From NCBI GenBank assembly GCA_037127255.1, contig JBANSL010000004.1, positions 8,432,001-8,496,000 on the forward strand: DNA of 64,000 nucleotides. Reading direction: 5' to 3'. A model generated the notes under the pieces. That model made no database searches. It was given only the letters and a program-made list of their open reading frames with translations, and was not told where the DNA came from. A program made the position numbers and the translations under genes. This DNA comes from Persicaria tinctoria. Lineage: Eukaryota; Streptophyta; Magnoliopsida; Caryophyllales; Polygonaceae. Below, piece by piece: positions 1-11,800 of the stretch. Every line of letters starts with the position of its first letter. The stretch's first letter is position 1.

Positions 1-758
1 CAAACTTGGCCTCAACACATTTAATCTTATAGTCCAGAAACCAAATGGAGTGACCCTAGTTTCCCTTCCCCTTCTTTTACTTCAACGATCTAGGTCTCTT
101 TTGCAATCATTTTTCACTGCTTGCATCTTGTGGATATAGTTAAATACTTAAACCTGATATTCTGCCTTGGTCCATGCTTGTTGCTAAGGTTGTGAGTCTT
201 GATACGAGTGTTGACATTAGATGAAAACTGTCTTCTGAGAGATCTTTGAAGCAGTGTTGTTTCTTTCCTTAGATGATTACTAACACTTGTTGCTTAAAAT
301 CCTGCAAGTTACTCTGGCTGTCATTGTACTCACTGATTTGTTTTATGGTAATTAAATGCTTGCCTCTCTTGATTGTTGTATTTTTTAGGCTCTTCCTAAT
401 GCTGCAGCGATTCCCTGTAGAATCAAAAGGGCGACGTAAGAAGCTACATGAGGTCTGTTATTTTTGTTAATTTGGGATCTTCGTTTTTGGTTTCCTTCTT
501 CTACTTAAGGATGACTAAATTAGTTTATTTTATTTTGACAGGGTGGCTATGTGACCAATATATGTTTCTTATGTTTCATTGTAAGATGCAACATGGCAAG
601 CACTCTTTGGCAAACTGTAGGGACATTACCATGCTAATTGCTCTGAAAAGGGGGAAGTAGGTTGCTTCCATTAAATCTCTCATCAGTTATGATGCACAAT
701 AAATTGCATTACTTATACTTATTTGCTTGATTTTTACAACTATTGATAGAATATTTTT
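1..758. other. no confident gene; possible exon ends
   Basis: No long reading frame is seen. Two T-rich tracts ending in AG (near 386 and 541) each precede short open stretches, and a GT follows the first near 450, so these could be terminal exons of a plus-strand gene that begins outside the window. The open stretches are short and match no family I recognise. Confidence 0.2.
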
Positions 759-829
759 GACCTATTAGCTCAATTGGTAGAGCGATGTGCGTATGCACAA
801 ATATGTGGGTTCGAATCCCACATAAGTTA
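759..829 (+). other. tRNA-like sequence, left member of an inverted pair
   Basis: It has a pol III A-box-like block (TAGCTCAATTGG) and a perfect B-box (GGTTCGAATCC) inside a 5-bp T stem. The acceptor stem pairs at 6 of 7 positions counting one wobble. The anticodon arm is abnormal: TGTGC and GCACA pair around a 4-nt loop, so this is not a working tRNA. A second copy in opposite orientation lies at 1627-1699. Downstream, the first T4 run (near 896) would end a pol III transcript of about 140 nt. It could be a SINE head or the terminal repeat of an undescribed element. Confidence 0.7.
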
Positions 830-1626
830 TATTATAAACAAGAACACATCAATCCCAAATTGTTAAGCATGCACATTATAATCTTAGTTATGCACTTTTA
901 AACCTTAATTATGCACTTTTTAACCTTAAGTATGCACTTTAATTTGAAATTGTTATAAGTAAAAAAATCGATTTCAAAATCACATCTATCAAACTAAATT
1001 ATGCGAGAGGTGAACCCAAACTCTCAAAAGTAAAAAAAACAAAACAAAATTAAAACATCGATTTCAAAAGCACATCTTTTGTCTTATTCATGCACATTAT
1101 GATCTTACTTTTGCACAATTTTATTCTAAATCTGCACAATTGTAACTTAGTTTTGCACAATTTAGTTTAAATTTGTACATTTGTATCCTACTTCACGGTT
1201 GCACAACTGCACTTTACGGTTGCACAAATGCACTTCACATATGCACAGATGCACTTCACAGTTGCACAACTTCACTCCACAGTTGCACAACTGCACATTA
1301 CAATTTTATTTTCACAGTTGCACAAATGCACTTCACAATTGCACAAATGCACTTCACAGTCGCACAACTGCACTTCACAGTTGCACAACTGCATTTCACA
1401 CTTGCACAAATGCACTTCACATTTGCACAAATGCACTTCACATTTGCACAAATGCACTTCACATTTGCACAAGTATATCTTACTTTTGCACACTTTTCTA
1501 AATGTGCACATATCAATTTTATTTTTGCACTTTATGTTCTTATAGTTGCACATTACAATTTTATTTTTGCACTTTACACTCTTATTCATGAAGAGAAACA
1601 TAGTACTTGTAAACGATAAACATAGA
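830..1626. repeat. degenerate TGCAC minisatellite between tRNA-like ends
   Basis: The interval is built of TGCAC-containing units. They are loosely spaced (about 20-35 bp) from 870 to 1170, and dense in 1171-1480 where a unit like TGCACAAATGCACTTCACA repeats many times. Long reading frames across it exist in several frames on both strands only because the repeat lacks stop codons, so I call no gene. The unit resembles the TGCACAAAT segment of the flanking tRNA-like anticodon arms. Confidence 0.85.
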
Positions 1627-1699
1627 TAGCCTATGCGAGATTTGAACCCGCATCTTTGTGCATAGGCACATTGCTCTCCCATTTTGAGCTAATAGGCTA
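1627..1699 (-). other. tRNA-like sequence, right member of an inverted pair
   Basis: Read on the minus strand, the acceptor stem is a perfect 7-bp pairing (TAGCCTA with TAGGCTA). It has an AGCTC/GAGC D stem and a T arm with one G-T pair. The anticodon arm again forms TGTGC/GCACA around 4 nt. It is closely similar to 759-829 in reverse orientation, so any pol III transcripts from the two copies would converge. No clear target duplication is visible outside the pair. Confidence 0.7.
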
Positions 1700-2425
1700 A
1701 TGATGTATTTGAGTTGCAGCTAATTTAACCTCCACATTTATCTGTATCAATTACTAGAATAAATGCCATTAAGAGAGAGACCAAAAAAAAATGTGAAAGC
1801 CAACTCAAATTCTTTACTCTTCCAAATACTGAAATGATTATAGACACTTTGTGTTGTCATCTCATACCATTTCCTTGGAATTCCACCAGGAAGCGGAAAA
1901 AGGCAACTTATTTGAAAATGACAAAGAAATAACATTTTTATTCAGAATAGAAAAACACAAACCCCCATTTTCCCAAGAGAAGAGTAAACAACTTTTAAGA
2001 TTTAACCAAACCAACAATATACATCAACCAAACAAGTAAAATGGAAAAGGGGAAACAAACCAGCCATCCATCAAATCCCACAGAAACAACATGCTCACTC
2101 AGCCTCTGACTTGCATCATTGAAATGTTCCTCAACACTAAGAAATCAGCAGATGTTATTGCAAAGCTACAGATTCAATAGACTCAAACTATAGAGCAATA
2201 GACTCAAGCTAGAGATTCACCGGTTGCTACCGCAAAGCTACAGATTCATCAGATGCTATTGCAAATCTCACACCAGATGCAAAAGACTCAAAACTTAATA
2301 TATGAGGTTTATATGGTTGACACCAGATGCTACTGCAAAGCTACAGAGAAAAAATATACACAAATTTCAAACTTAATATGCGATGTTTATATGGCTTCTT
2401 AGGATCCGAACAATAGGATGATTAC
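1700..2425. other. no gene seen; short imperfect repeats
   Basis: No coding signal is convincing. Around 2160-2340 a unit resembling GCAAAGCTACAGATTCA recurs imperfectly. Confidence 0.4.
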
Positions 2426-3560
2426 CCGCTGAAAAATCTGAATCCCTATTCCGACGACAAGTGCACGCTTGACTCCAGCTACTGTACAAATAATCCAAAG
2501 CAGTACTAGTTGATGGAAACTGGCATCTCCAGAGGAATTATAAATGCTGAAAACAGTGACAAATGCAATGTTGTCTTCAGAATTAGAAACTTGAGCAGAG
2601 CTTGTAGAGTGAGGCTTGTTAAGGGCCTTAGTTCCTACCAGGAAAATGAAAAATGAAGACAGAGTTAAGTTTACACGCCTCTCGAAATGCTATTAATATA
2701 GTCACAAGAAGATACTTAAGAGACTGGAATTCAGCATAGCAATATCTCAAGTTTGGTGCTGCAACATTTTAAGTCCAGTTTAGTGCTGTAACAACCACTA
2801 TGCTTATCCTCTAAACTTCAATTTGGAATATTAACACAACTTGTATATGAGGGTGGATTATGCAAATCTAATCATGGATCTATAGGAATGGGATGAAGTA
2901 AAATTGTAGAATAGCTTATGTTTGGAATGACTTGATATGCTAGACCTACCAATACCATAGGTTAATCTAAATTCCGAAACAAATTGGTCAACTCCATCAA
3001 CAAAGGGTTCAATCTTATAAAATTACTAACAAAACAATTTCACCTTTCCAAACGAAATTTAGCTAGTAACTTGCAAAACAACGAAATTCACAAAATCAGG
3101 TAATCAGGTGATGTAATAGTAATCAGAAATTTTCACAAAATACACACAGAAACGTGAAAAATCTAAGAAAAAAGAGGGCGGAAATTAACCGCTCACCGTT
3201 GTTGCGAAATCAGATACGGGAAGAAACACCAGTCCAACTGCGACTCCTTCCATCCACTTCACAGGTACCAATCGCCGGAGAAATCTGAGAGGCGGAGACT
3301 GAGCAAAAGTGAGAGAGCAAATAGAGAAGAGAGCATGGTTGTGTTGAAGAGACCGATGCAACAACTCGGCGTGCACAGATGAGCACATAAGCCGACGAGA
3401 TCTGAGAGGGGAGGGACGCTGGCGGTTGCAAGTAGGCGAGATCTGAGAGCGTCTGGTTGTGCCGTCGGCTGTGGAGGAGACAAGCGAGAGAACATTATTG
3501 AACAAGAGTCGTGGTTGAACAGAAGCGAGAGAACACCGAACAGGATCCACACGATTGGGC
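2426..3560 (-). other. possible two-exon host transcript
   Basis: On the minus strand, exon 1 (about 3560-3197) is a pyrimidine-rich, more GC-rich block ending in a donor of the form CG|GTGAGC. An open block at 2634-2426 starts after CTGGTAG and ends at a GT donor (GGTAATC), and encodes about 69 uninterrupted residues with a hydrophobic middle. Exon 1 could equally be a 5' leader. I recognise no domain. This is inference from splice-like signals and composition. Confidence 0.25.
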
Positions 3561-4359
3561 CTTTTTTTTTTGGATTAAATGAGGCCCGTACCCGGTTTTA
3601 CTAATCCGAGTCCAGTTATGTTAATTAAGGGAATTTTACACGTTAAGCTCATTTTACACAATAAGGAGTTTTTACATTTGAAGTAAACCCATATATATAT
3701 ATATATATATATTTGTCATTTTACTATTAATGAACGCTTTTTAAGGTGATAAAATCAATATAAAATATTTATTTTTAAAATCAATTAAAAATTAAAAATT
3801 TTATATAGTTTTTATCATCCTAAGAAAACGTGCATAATAGTAAACGACAAATAAAAGTGAACGGAGGGAGTAATAATTATAGTACGAGAAAAAAATTTAA
3901 AATTAAAGAGAATAGCCATATATACTTCTAAACGAAATCTTAGTGGAAAATATGCCTCATTTAATTTTTTCTTTCAATACTATCTGTAAAATAGAAAAAA
4001 AAAGGTATGAACCCAGTCATTTACAAATTAATTGGATATAAGAATTACTCTTATGTGCAAAGTAATAATAAAGTATAACTGTTTTTTTATTTACTTTCTT
4101 AAAAAATATGCAGATTTTTAAAATGAGTTGGTTTCATTAACCGATGAAGTATAAATCCATAATGTTTCATTAGCTAACAAGCTAGTAGGTTATAACGAGG
4201 AGAGTTTCTCCCTATTACAACTAGGAATATGAAATTGGGAACCGTCTTCTGTTTCTTGGTTTTCAATGAAACTTTATTCCTCACATTGTGCATTATTGTT
4301 TTGGCTCTAAAAAAAAAATGAATGAATGAAAAAAAAAAAAGAAAAAAAAAATCATGAGT
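3561..4359. other. AT-rich intergenic DNA with TA repeat and MITE end
   Basis: There is no gene. A (TA)n tract lies at about 3690-3711. The sequence ACGGAGGGAGTA near 3860-3873 is the usual terminus of Stowaway-type MITEs (CTCCCTCCGT on the other strand), but I do not see the opposite end. A-rich tracts lie near 4310-4351. Confidence 0.5.
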
Positions 4360-4942
4360 TTGAGCCTTTTATTATGAATGTGAGAGTTGGAAATTATCTT
4401 TGGTTGAGAAATGAATGTCTTTTGTAAAGATGTTGTGAGAGCTTGAGTTTAAGATGATGTTTTTGAGAGAGTGGATGGTTGATGTTTGATTATCTAGGAT
4501 CTTGATTCCCGGATTTTTAGCACCACATGACCATAAATTCTCCTTACCCTTGATTCCTTACCAAGCCCCATTACAACCTTGATAAAAGACCTCTTGATGT
4601 TGCTTGTGAGTGATGGCATCCGCGGTGGAGAATATGTGATATATGTGTCAATTTCTATGTAGCTCTTTGCATTTTGGATTGAGTCGAGAGATATATTATT
4701 AAGCCTAAACACAATGAGAGTGAGAGCAAACACATAATCCCGGTGAGGTTGGATGATATGTGCCTTATTTTGAATCGTTCATATACTTGCTAGGATGTTA
4801 GCTTTCATGTTCATGGCTCCTCCACTTTGATGTTGCTTTTGACAAGGTTAGTGCTTGAAGATTATATGTGTGGGATGATGGTTTTGCTCTTCTTTATTTT
4901 GCATTGCTTGAGGACAAGCAAAAGGTTAAGTGTAGGGGAGTT
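4360..4942 (+). mobile_element. Athila/Tat-type 3' internal end with polypurine tract
   Basis: Non-coding. Just before the LTR it has the phrase TTGAGGACAAGCAAAAGG followed by the purine run AGTGTAGGGGAG. This is the usual lead-in to the 3' LTR of plant Athila/Tat Gypsy elements. It shows that the LTR at 4943 was once a 3' LTR of some copy. The left boundary is approximate. Confidence 0.65.
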
Positions 4943-6622
4943 TGATAATGCACATTTCTAATGGGCATTATAGGATAATTTAGTTGCATTTACATTGTAG
5001 AATATGCATGTTTTAGTGTTAATTTAGATAAAACTCTTTTTGTGGAAAAGTTCGGAATCTACGCTATTTCGGTTGAATTGTGCAGAATCGTAGATCCGAC
5101 ATGGTGGAAAGCAAGGGAAAGCTGTTAAACATGGCCAAGTGAAGTCAAGAAATCAAGCTAAGAAGAGAAAGAAAGAGGGAAGAACAATGAAGAATCGAGC
5201 TTCTGGGCATCAGTCGCTGCCAGCGAATGATGCAGTCGCTGCCAGCGAAAGGAACCAGAAGCCTGGAGCCCAGCAAGCCAGCGAGAGAGAGCCCACGGGA
5301 AGAGAGAGCCAGCGAGAGGAGAGACCAGCGAGAGAGGAAGCTGAGCAAGCGAGCAAGCCAACACCATCCGCTGGTAGCGGCATCACTCGCTGCAGCGAGA
5401 CGTTCGCTGCCGCGGAAATATTTCGCTGCCAGCGAAAGGCACTAGGACGACGAGACTCAACAACTCGCTCCAGCGAGTTTGAGATCTCGCGGCAGCGGAA
5501 GCCCCAGCTCGCGGCAGCGGGTTCAGTGTGTCGCGGAAGCGGAAGGAAGGGTCCTAGGAGGATGGAAAAATTCTAAGGCATGGAAAAGTCGCTGCCAGCG
5601 AGTGTGCCAGCGAGTTGGTAGCGGAAATCCAACAGAAGCTCAATCAAGGCCATTCGCTGCCAGCGGAAATTTCTCGCTGCCAGCGGAATTCGACGCTGAA
5701 TTAATTTAGGAAAGTTCTATCTTTGATCTAGTTTGTTTAGGAAATTTCTATCTTTTATCTATCTTTTATCTACCTTTTATGGAAGACATTAGGCTTATAA
5801 ATAGGATGTTCTAGGGTTAGTTTAATTAAGTTTTCAATTGGAGCAATCACCATAGAAGAGAAGAGAGCTTAGGTAAGCCATGAGCGGCTAATTTTCCTAG
5901 TGTTTCACCTACGTTTTCGGAGACTTGGTTGGTGAATTGTGAGTTTTTAATTCAAGTTATCTTTCCTCTATTATAATTCCTTCAACTTCCTTGTGCTTAT
6001 TGTTATGTTATTGATGTTATCTTGCTTGGCCGACTTGATAATATTGATTTCGTGCTAAGATTTAATGCTTTCGTATTTGCGTTATTTCTATAGTAGCATG
6101 CATAAGATTGTGGATTCCGTGTTTGAAGCATGATTATGTAGGAAGTTGACATGTATCTTAAACATCGATTTACCGTGTTTAATTGGTGTTATTTATGTGC
6201 TCAAGTTCTTGGGATGTTGTGCTATCTCCTTGTTAAATCTTAACCGTGTTATGATTGCATTGAGGTGTAAGGGATTAATTGGACTCGTAGGACTTTTAAT
6301 CCATATAAACCAAGACGAGAGGAATTTGTAGGAAAGTTAATAGCTTGAAAAGAATTTGATGATCGATAAGCCAACCAATGTCAAAGAATTCGTGGGTGGA
6401 ACCGTTCTCTACTCTTGATTTTACAACAAAATTCCATCTTTACTTTACTTTACTCGTTCTTATTTAAAAGTCGCATCTTTTCCCACTTTTGTTACTTGTT
6501 GGTGATCAAATTGCATTGTGAAATCTTAAATCTCCCGAGGATTCGACCCCTTTCTTGCCAATTATACTAATTTGTGAGAGTGGGAACTATTTGATTGGGA
6601 ATCAACGATTTTCATCCCGTCA
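4943..6622 (+). mobile_element. Athila-type LTR (family A), plus orientation
   Basis: 1680 bp, starting TGATAATGCACATTTC and ending CATCCCGTCA. It pairs with the inverted copy at 30693-32388 (1696 bp). The two look almost identical, the main difference being a 16-bp duplication in the A/G-rich stretch near 5160 of this coordinate system. The 5210-5690 part is packed with palindromic CGCTGCCAGCG-type modules. The phrase GAGGATTCGACCCC near the 3' end is typical of plant Gypsy LTRs. It is followed immediately by CCAGC, the complement of GCTGG. Short ORFs inside are not genes. Confidence 0.9.
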
Positions 6623-6678
6623 CCAGCAAAGTAACAAGTTCCAGGGGTGGGATAGGGTGGGATTAGGTTTAGGCTTGG

Positions 6679-8393
6679 TCAATCCAGAGCATCATCAGTG
6701 AGCCTCGTCCACAGTCCTTCCAGCATCGTTGAAATCCCGCTCATCGTCGTCATCAACTCCTTCTGCAGCTCCTTAATATCCAGGCGAACTTCCTCCAAGC
6801 CCAACTCAAGGTTGTCCATGCGTTCATCGAAAGCTGGAGCAGTGGGAAAGGCTTTTGAAGGAGTGGCAAGACTCAAGGTCCCTTGGGGAGACCGAGTGAT
6901 GCCAATCTTTTCAAGGCCTTTTGAGTCGAACATACCCATATGATGCAGCTGTTCTTCATTTTTGAGATCAATTCCAAAAGCTTTGAAGATAGGGGTCAAA
7001 AGGGTAGCAAAGGGGAGGGGAGAGCCTTTTCGAGCTTTTCTGGCATGGGCCATGGTTCCAAGGATGGTGTTGGCCAGATCAGGATCAAGGCCATTTAGAA
7101 TGCGGTATAGCAGGACCATGGCATTGTCGGTAAGGAGTGAGCCAGAGTTGAGACGGGGTAAGAGGCATCTAACAATGATGTTAAAGATAATTTTTGCCTC
7201 AAGGGTTAGGGATGAGTGGGTGAGTTGTTTTGAGGTGCTGTTGGACGCTTCGGGTAGGAGATATTTGGCTCGGGCTAGAATGATGCAGTTTTCTTTTGAG
7301 GGGTGGATTTCAGATGGTGGAACAGGGGTAGGTAAGCCTAGGAGATCTGCAAAATCATTGGGGTTGAGAGAGATTCTAACCCCTTTGACAACAGTCTCCA
7401 AAGACCAACCATCAGTGTCGTTCTTGGCTTTTAGGTTAATGTAGAAGAGTCGGGTAAGCTCAGGGTAGTAAACAGTTTCTCGGTTAAGAAGAGTCCAGGC
7501 TGGGGAATTTTTGAGGAGCTCAATGCAAGGCATCTTCAAAGCTTCAAAGAATTCGAAATCTAAAAAATCTGAACAGCTAAGCTTACGAGTACGAAACTCG
7601 TCTACCCACTTACCAGCAGTCTCAGCATCTAAAAACCAAGAGGAGGGCAATGATTGATTTACCTGGATATAGGCCGGGGGGTCTGCGTTCTTTCTGCGCG
7701 CAACAGTTGGAGCAGCTCTCTTAACAGGCGCTACAAGACTCTTGACAGGGCCCTTCCTGGTACGCTTAGGGGATGGAGGCTTGACTGGAGCAGGGGCTTT
7801 CCGCTTCTTCGGAGACGGGGGAGGAGGAGGAGAAGGAGAGGGAGTTTCTTCCTCCTCTTGCTCAGACCCCGAGTCCTCACCGGACCCCGCTTCATCACCT
7901 TCAGGTTCCTCGTCCTCTCCGGATCCCTCGTGCTATTCCTCTTCCTCTTCTTCTTCCTCAGGCTCCACCTCAGATGGAACCTATTCGACTTCGGCTTCCT
8001 TCCGAATTCGCTCAGCTTCCTCCTCGGCCAGTCTCTTAGCAAGCTCGGCCTCCTCATCGGCCTTTTTCTGTCTCAAGGCCTCCTCCTCGGCTTCCCTGGC
8101 AGCATCTCTTTCCAGGGCGGCATCAAGGTCGTCTTCCTCTTCTTCCTCATCCTCTTCCTCAGCCAGGGTCTTTCTCTTCCCCTTTTGTTTAGCACTCAAG
8201 GGTTTCTTAGCAACACGTTTCTGAGAGCCTTTGGGAGCCGTGGCGAGCTCGTCTTAACGGTGCTCTGGATAACTGCTGGGATGATGGCTGGAGTGGCAGT
8301 TTCGGGTGTGGGAGAGGTAGCAGTGGCCTGGCGTCCCTTGGGGGTGGCGCCAAGTCTTTTGGGAGTGACGGCTTTCTTGGTTTTGGGTGCCAT
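6679..8393 (-). pseudogene. SIRE ORF3 (env-position protein), broken
   Basis: About 570 codons downstream of pol, where SIRE elements carry an envelope-like ORF. The N-terminus is basic and Pro/Ala-rich. A long Glu/Ala/Arg-rich coiled-coil-like stretch (about 8170-7981), an acidic region and a proline run follow, then a cluster reading SPKKRKAP that looks like a nuclear localisation signal (near 7800). A C-terminal domain (7650-6679) resembles the putative plant transposon protein domain found with SIRE and Athila elements. I see no signal peptide or membrane segment. Breaks: a frameshift near 8250-8262 and in-frame TAG codons at 7981-7983 and 7933-7935. The last 323 codons are open. Confidence 0.75.
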
Positions 8394-8855
8394 GGAGGTA
8401 GTCGGTTAGGGTTTCTTTGAGAGGTTGAAGATGAAGGAGTGGAAAGGGTTTGGAAAAATCTGAGTGTGGGTTGTAATCGGGTACAGAATTGGTTTAAATA
8501 GAGAGAGAAGGTGACGGATTGATGGGATGGGTTTAGGGTTCCAAGGAAAGAAATCATTACCTTGCCAAGTTGAAGGATTTTCAAATTCAAATTCAAATTT
8601 CCCTAAAAATCGGACTAAACACAAACTAATTTAGTTCCAAAAATAAAAAATCTTAACGGTTAAGGAAATCATAGAAATAGGCAATTTTTGAAATCCGATT
8701 AAAATAAATATAATTGATTAAATATCTAAAAAGATATTAACCAAAAATATATGATCCGATATATGTACTCCACTGTTCAGTTTGCAGACCTTGACATAAC
8801 TCTCAAAGGTCTTGACACTGAGTGGAGTTTATCTTTCGTAAATGGAAGGCTCCCC

Positions 8856-11800
8856 CTACGAAAGTGCATCCTTGTCAAGCATCCCAATCTCTCGTCTAAT
8901 GAAGGTGAACCTGTCCTCTGCTATAGGCTTAGTAAAAATGTCAGCCCATTGATAATCAGTAGAAATAAAAGATATGGACACATCACCTTTTTCAACATGA
9001 TCTCTAATGAAATGATGTCTTACATCAATATGCTTGGTCCTTGAATGCTGAACAAGATTCTTAGTGATGGATATGGCACTTGTATTGTCACACTTAATTG
9101 GGATACCCTTGAGGTTGATGCCAAGATCTCGCATTTGTTGAGCTATCCAAAGGATTTGGGAGCAACAAGCTCCAGCTGCAATGTATTCGGCTTCTGCAGT
9201 GGATAGAGCGACTGAATTTTGCTTCTTTGAGTGCCAACTGATCAAGGATGCTCCTAAGAATTGGCAACATCCTGATGTGCTCTTTCTATCCACCTTGTAG
9301 CCTGCAAAATCTGCATCAGAATATCTAATTAAAGTGAAATCCTTTTGGTTTGGGTACCATAGTCCAAGTTCCTTAGTGCCATTGAGATATCGAAAGATCC
9401 TCTTCACAGCCACGAGGTGAGATTCTTTGGGATCAGCTTGAAACCTAGCACACATGCAAACACTAAACATAATGTCAGGTCTACTAGCCGTGAGATATAA
9501 TAAAGATCCAATCATTCCTCGATACTCCTTTTGATTGACACTTGTTCGAGTCTTGTCTTGATCTAGAGACAATGTTGAACTCATGGGAGTCTTGGCTGCT
9601 TTGGATTGATCCATCTTGAACTTCTTCAAGAGATCCTTAGTGTACTTGCTTTGGTTGACGAAGATCCCTTTCTTGGATTGATGAACTTGTAACCCCAAAA
9701 AGAAGTTTAGTTCACCCATTAAGCTCATCTCAAATTCACTGCACATAATGTCAGAAAATTCCTTGCACAAAGATGTGTTAGTAGCACCAAATAATATATC
9801 ATCAACATAAATTTGAATAACCAAAATGTCCTTTCCTTTGGTTTTGATAAAAAGAGTCTTGTCGATCAACCCTCTTTTAAAATCATTTTCTAAAAGATAT
9901 TTTGACAAGCGCTCGTACCAAGCTCTTGGGGCTTGTTTCAAACCATAAAGCGCCTTGTCAAGTTTGTAAACTTGATTGGGAAATTCCGAGCTTTCAAAAC
10001 CTGGGGGTTGAGCAACATAAACTTCTTCTTCTAAAAAACCATTGAGAAAAGCACACTTGACATCCATTTGATATAACTTTATGCTCATGAAAGATGCAAA
10101 TGCTAATAAAATGCGAATGGCTTCAAGCCTGGCTACGGGAGCAAAGGTCTCCTCGTAGTCAATGCCTTCCTCTTGGTTGTCGCCTTGAGCAACAAGCCGT
10201 GCCTTGTTCCTCACAATCTTGCCATTCTCATCTAACTTGTTTCGAAATACCCATCGAGTGCCAATGACTGATTGATGCTTTGGTCTAGGCTTCAAAGTCC
10301 AGACTTTGTTCCTCTCAAATTCATTAAGTTCACTTTGCATAGCTATAATCCAGTCTGGCTCTTGAAGTGCCTCATTTACCTTCTTTGGCTCAATAAGAGA
10401 AACAAACGCGTTAAAAGCACAAAGATCTTTAAGTTTAGAACGAGTTTGAACACTAGAAGTAGGGTCAGAAATGATATCCTTTAATGAGTGTGATGAGGAG
10501 TATTTGAATTTCCTTTTGCTAATCTCAGCTCCTTGATTCGTCACACCATCAGGATTGATTTGTGGTACATCTGACTCCGTGGTCCTGTTAGGTTCAGTTA
10601 CAACAGTTTCTGACGTCTCAACACTGTTGGATTGGACACCAAGGGCTTTGGACGCATCTTCAACACCTTGGGCCAATTCTTCAGTGTTAAGAATCGGTTT
10701 CTGCATGTTCCTCTTCTCTGTGTTCTTGGCAGTAACATCACCTTCTTCGTTCTCTTCATGGATATTAAGATCTATATCTGCAACACTTTCACTCAAAGCA
10801 CCATCATTGCATTCATCAAAAATAACATGTATACTTTCTTCAACAACCTGGGTCCTTTTATTGAAGATTCTATAAGCTTTGCTACTCGTGGAATAGCCAA
10901 GAAATATACCTTCATCACTACGCGCATCAAATTTCCCAAGGTTATCTTTTCCATTGTTATGAACAAAATAAGTACAGCCAAAGGGTTTAAAATAAGATAT
11001 AAGTGGTTTGCGGCCTTTGAAAAGCTCATAAGGAGTTTTCTTTAAGATGGAACGAATAAGACAACGATTTAAAATGTAGTTAGCTGTGTTAACAGCTTCA
11101 GCCCAATAGGTTTTAGGTAATGCATTTTCTAAAAGCATAGTCCTGGCCATATCCTCTAAGGTGCGGTTCTTGCGTTCCACAACCCCGTTTTGTTGAGGTG
11201 TCCTGGGAGCAGAAAAGTTATGGGAGATGCCATATTTAGCACAAAACAAATCAAATTGAAGTTGATCAAACTCCCTACCATGATCACTCCGAATAGACAC
11301 TATGGGCTCATTTCTTAATGTTTGCAACTCCTTACAAAGTTTTGAAAACTCAAATAAGGCCTCTGATTTTTCTTTCAAAAATGCAACCCAAGTATATCTT
11401 GAAAAATCATCGACAACAACTAGCATGTACTTTTTACCATTGGGAGATTTGACTCGCATAGGACCACATAAATCCATATGTAAAAGTTCAAGGGGTCTAG
11501 AAGAACTTACAACCTTTTTGGGTTTGAAGGAGCTACGTGTTTGTTTACCTCGTGTGCAAGCATTGCACATGTCAATACCTTTGAAGTCCATCTCAGGTAG
11601 CCCTTTTACAAGCCCTTTGGACACAAGCTTCTGTAGTGTATGTGGACTCACATGACCGAGTCTCTTGTGCCAAAGCTTTGGATCGTCCGTCAAGGCCTTT
11701 AAACAGGTTAAGCTTCCTTGTGCCACTTGATCAGCATTTACATCGTATATGTTGTTGTAGCGATATGCAGTAAGAATGACTTCACCTGTATCATCTCTGC

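Noticed and set aside
759..829. Functional tRNA gene
   Set aside because: The anticodon arm does not fold with a 7-nt loop, and an inverted similar copy lies 800 bp away, so it is tRNA-like repeat sequence.
1173..1480. CRISPR-like array
   Set aside because: Plant nuclear context, irregular degenerate units and no distinct spacers; it is a minisatellite.
1173..1682. Long ORFs rich in Cys, Thr, His on both strands
   Set aside because: They are translations of the TGCAC minisatellite in several frames at once; no single frame is favoured.
5139..5709. 145-aa and shorter ORFs rich in Ala, Ser, Arg, Glu inside the family A LTR (and 31606-32128)
   Set aside because: They lie in non-coding LTR and reflect the palindromic repeats, which lack stops; both copies share them because the LTRs are copies.
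7654..8409. 251-aa plus-strand ORF with hydrophobic Leu/Phe runs
   Set aside because: It is the antisense of the Glu/Arg-rich coiled coil of SIRE ORF3; the apparent membrane protein is a shadow.
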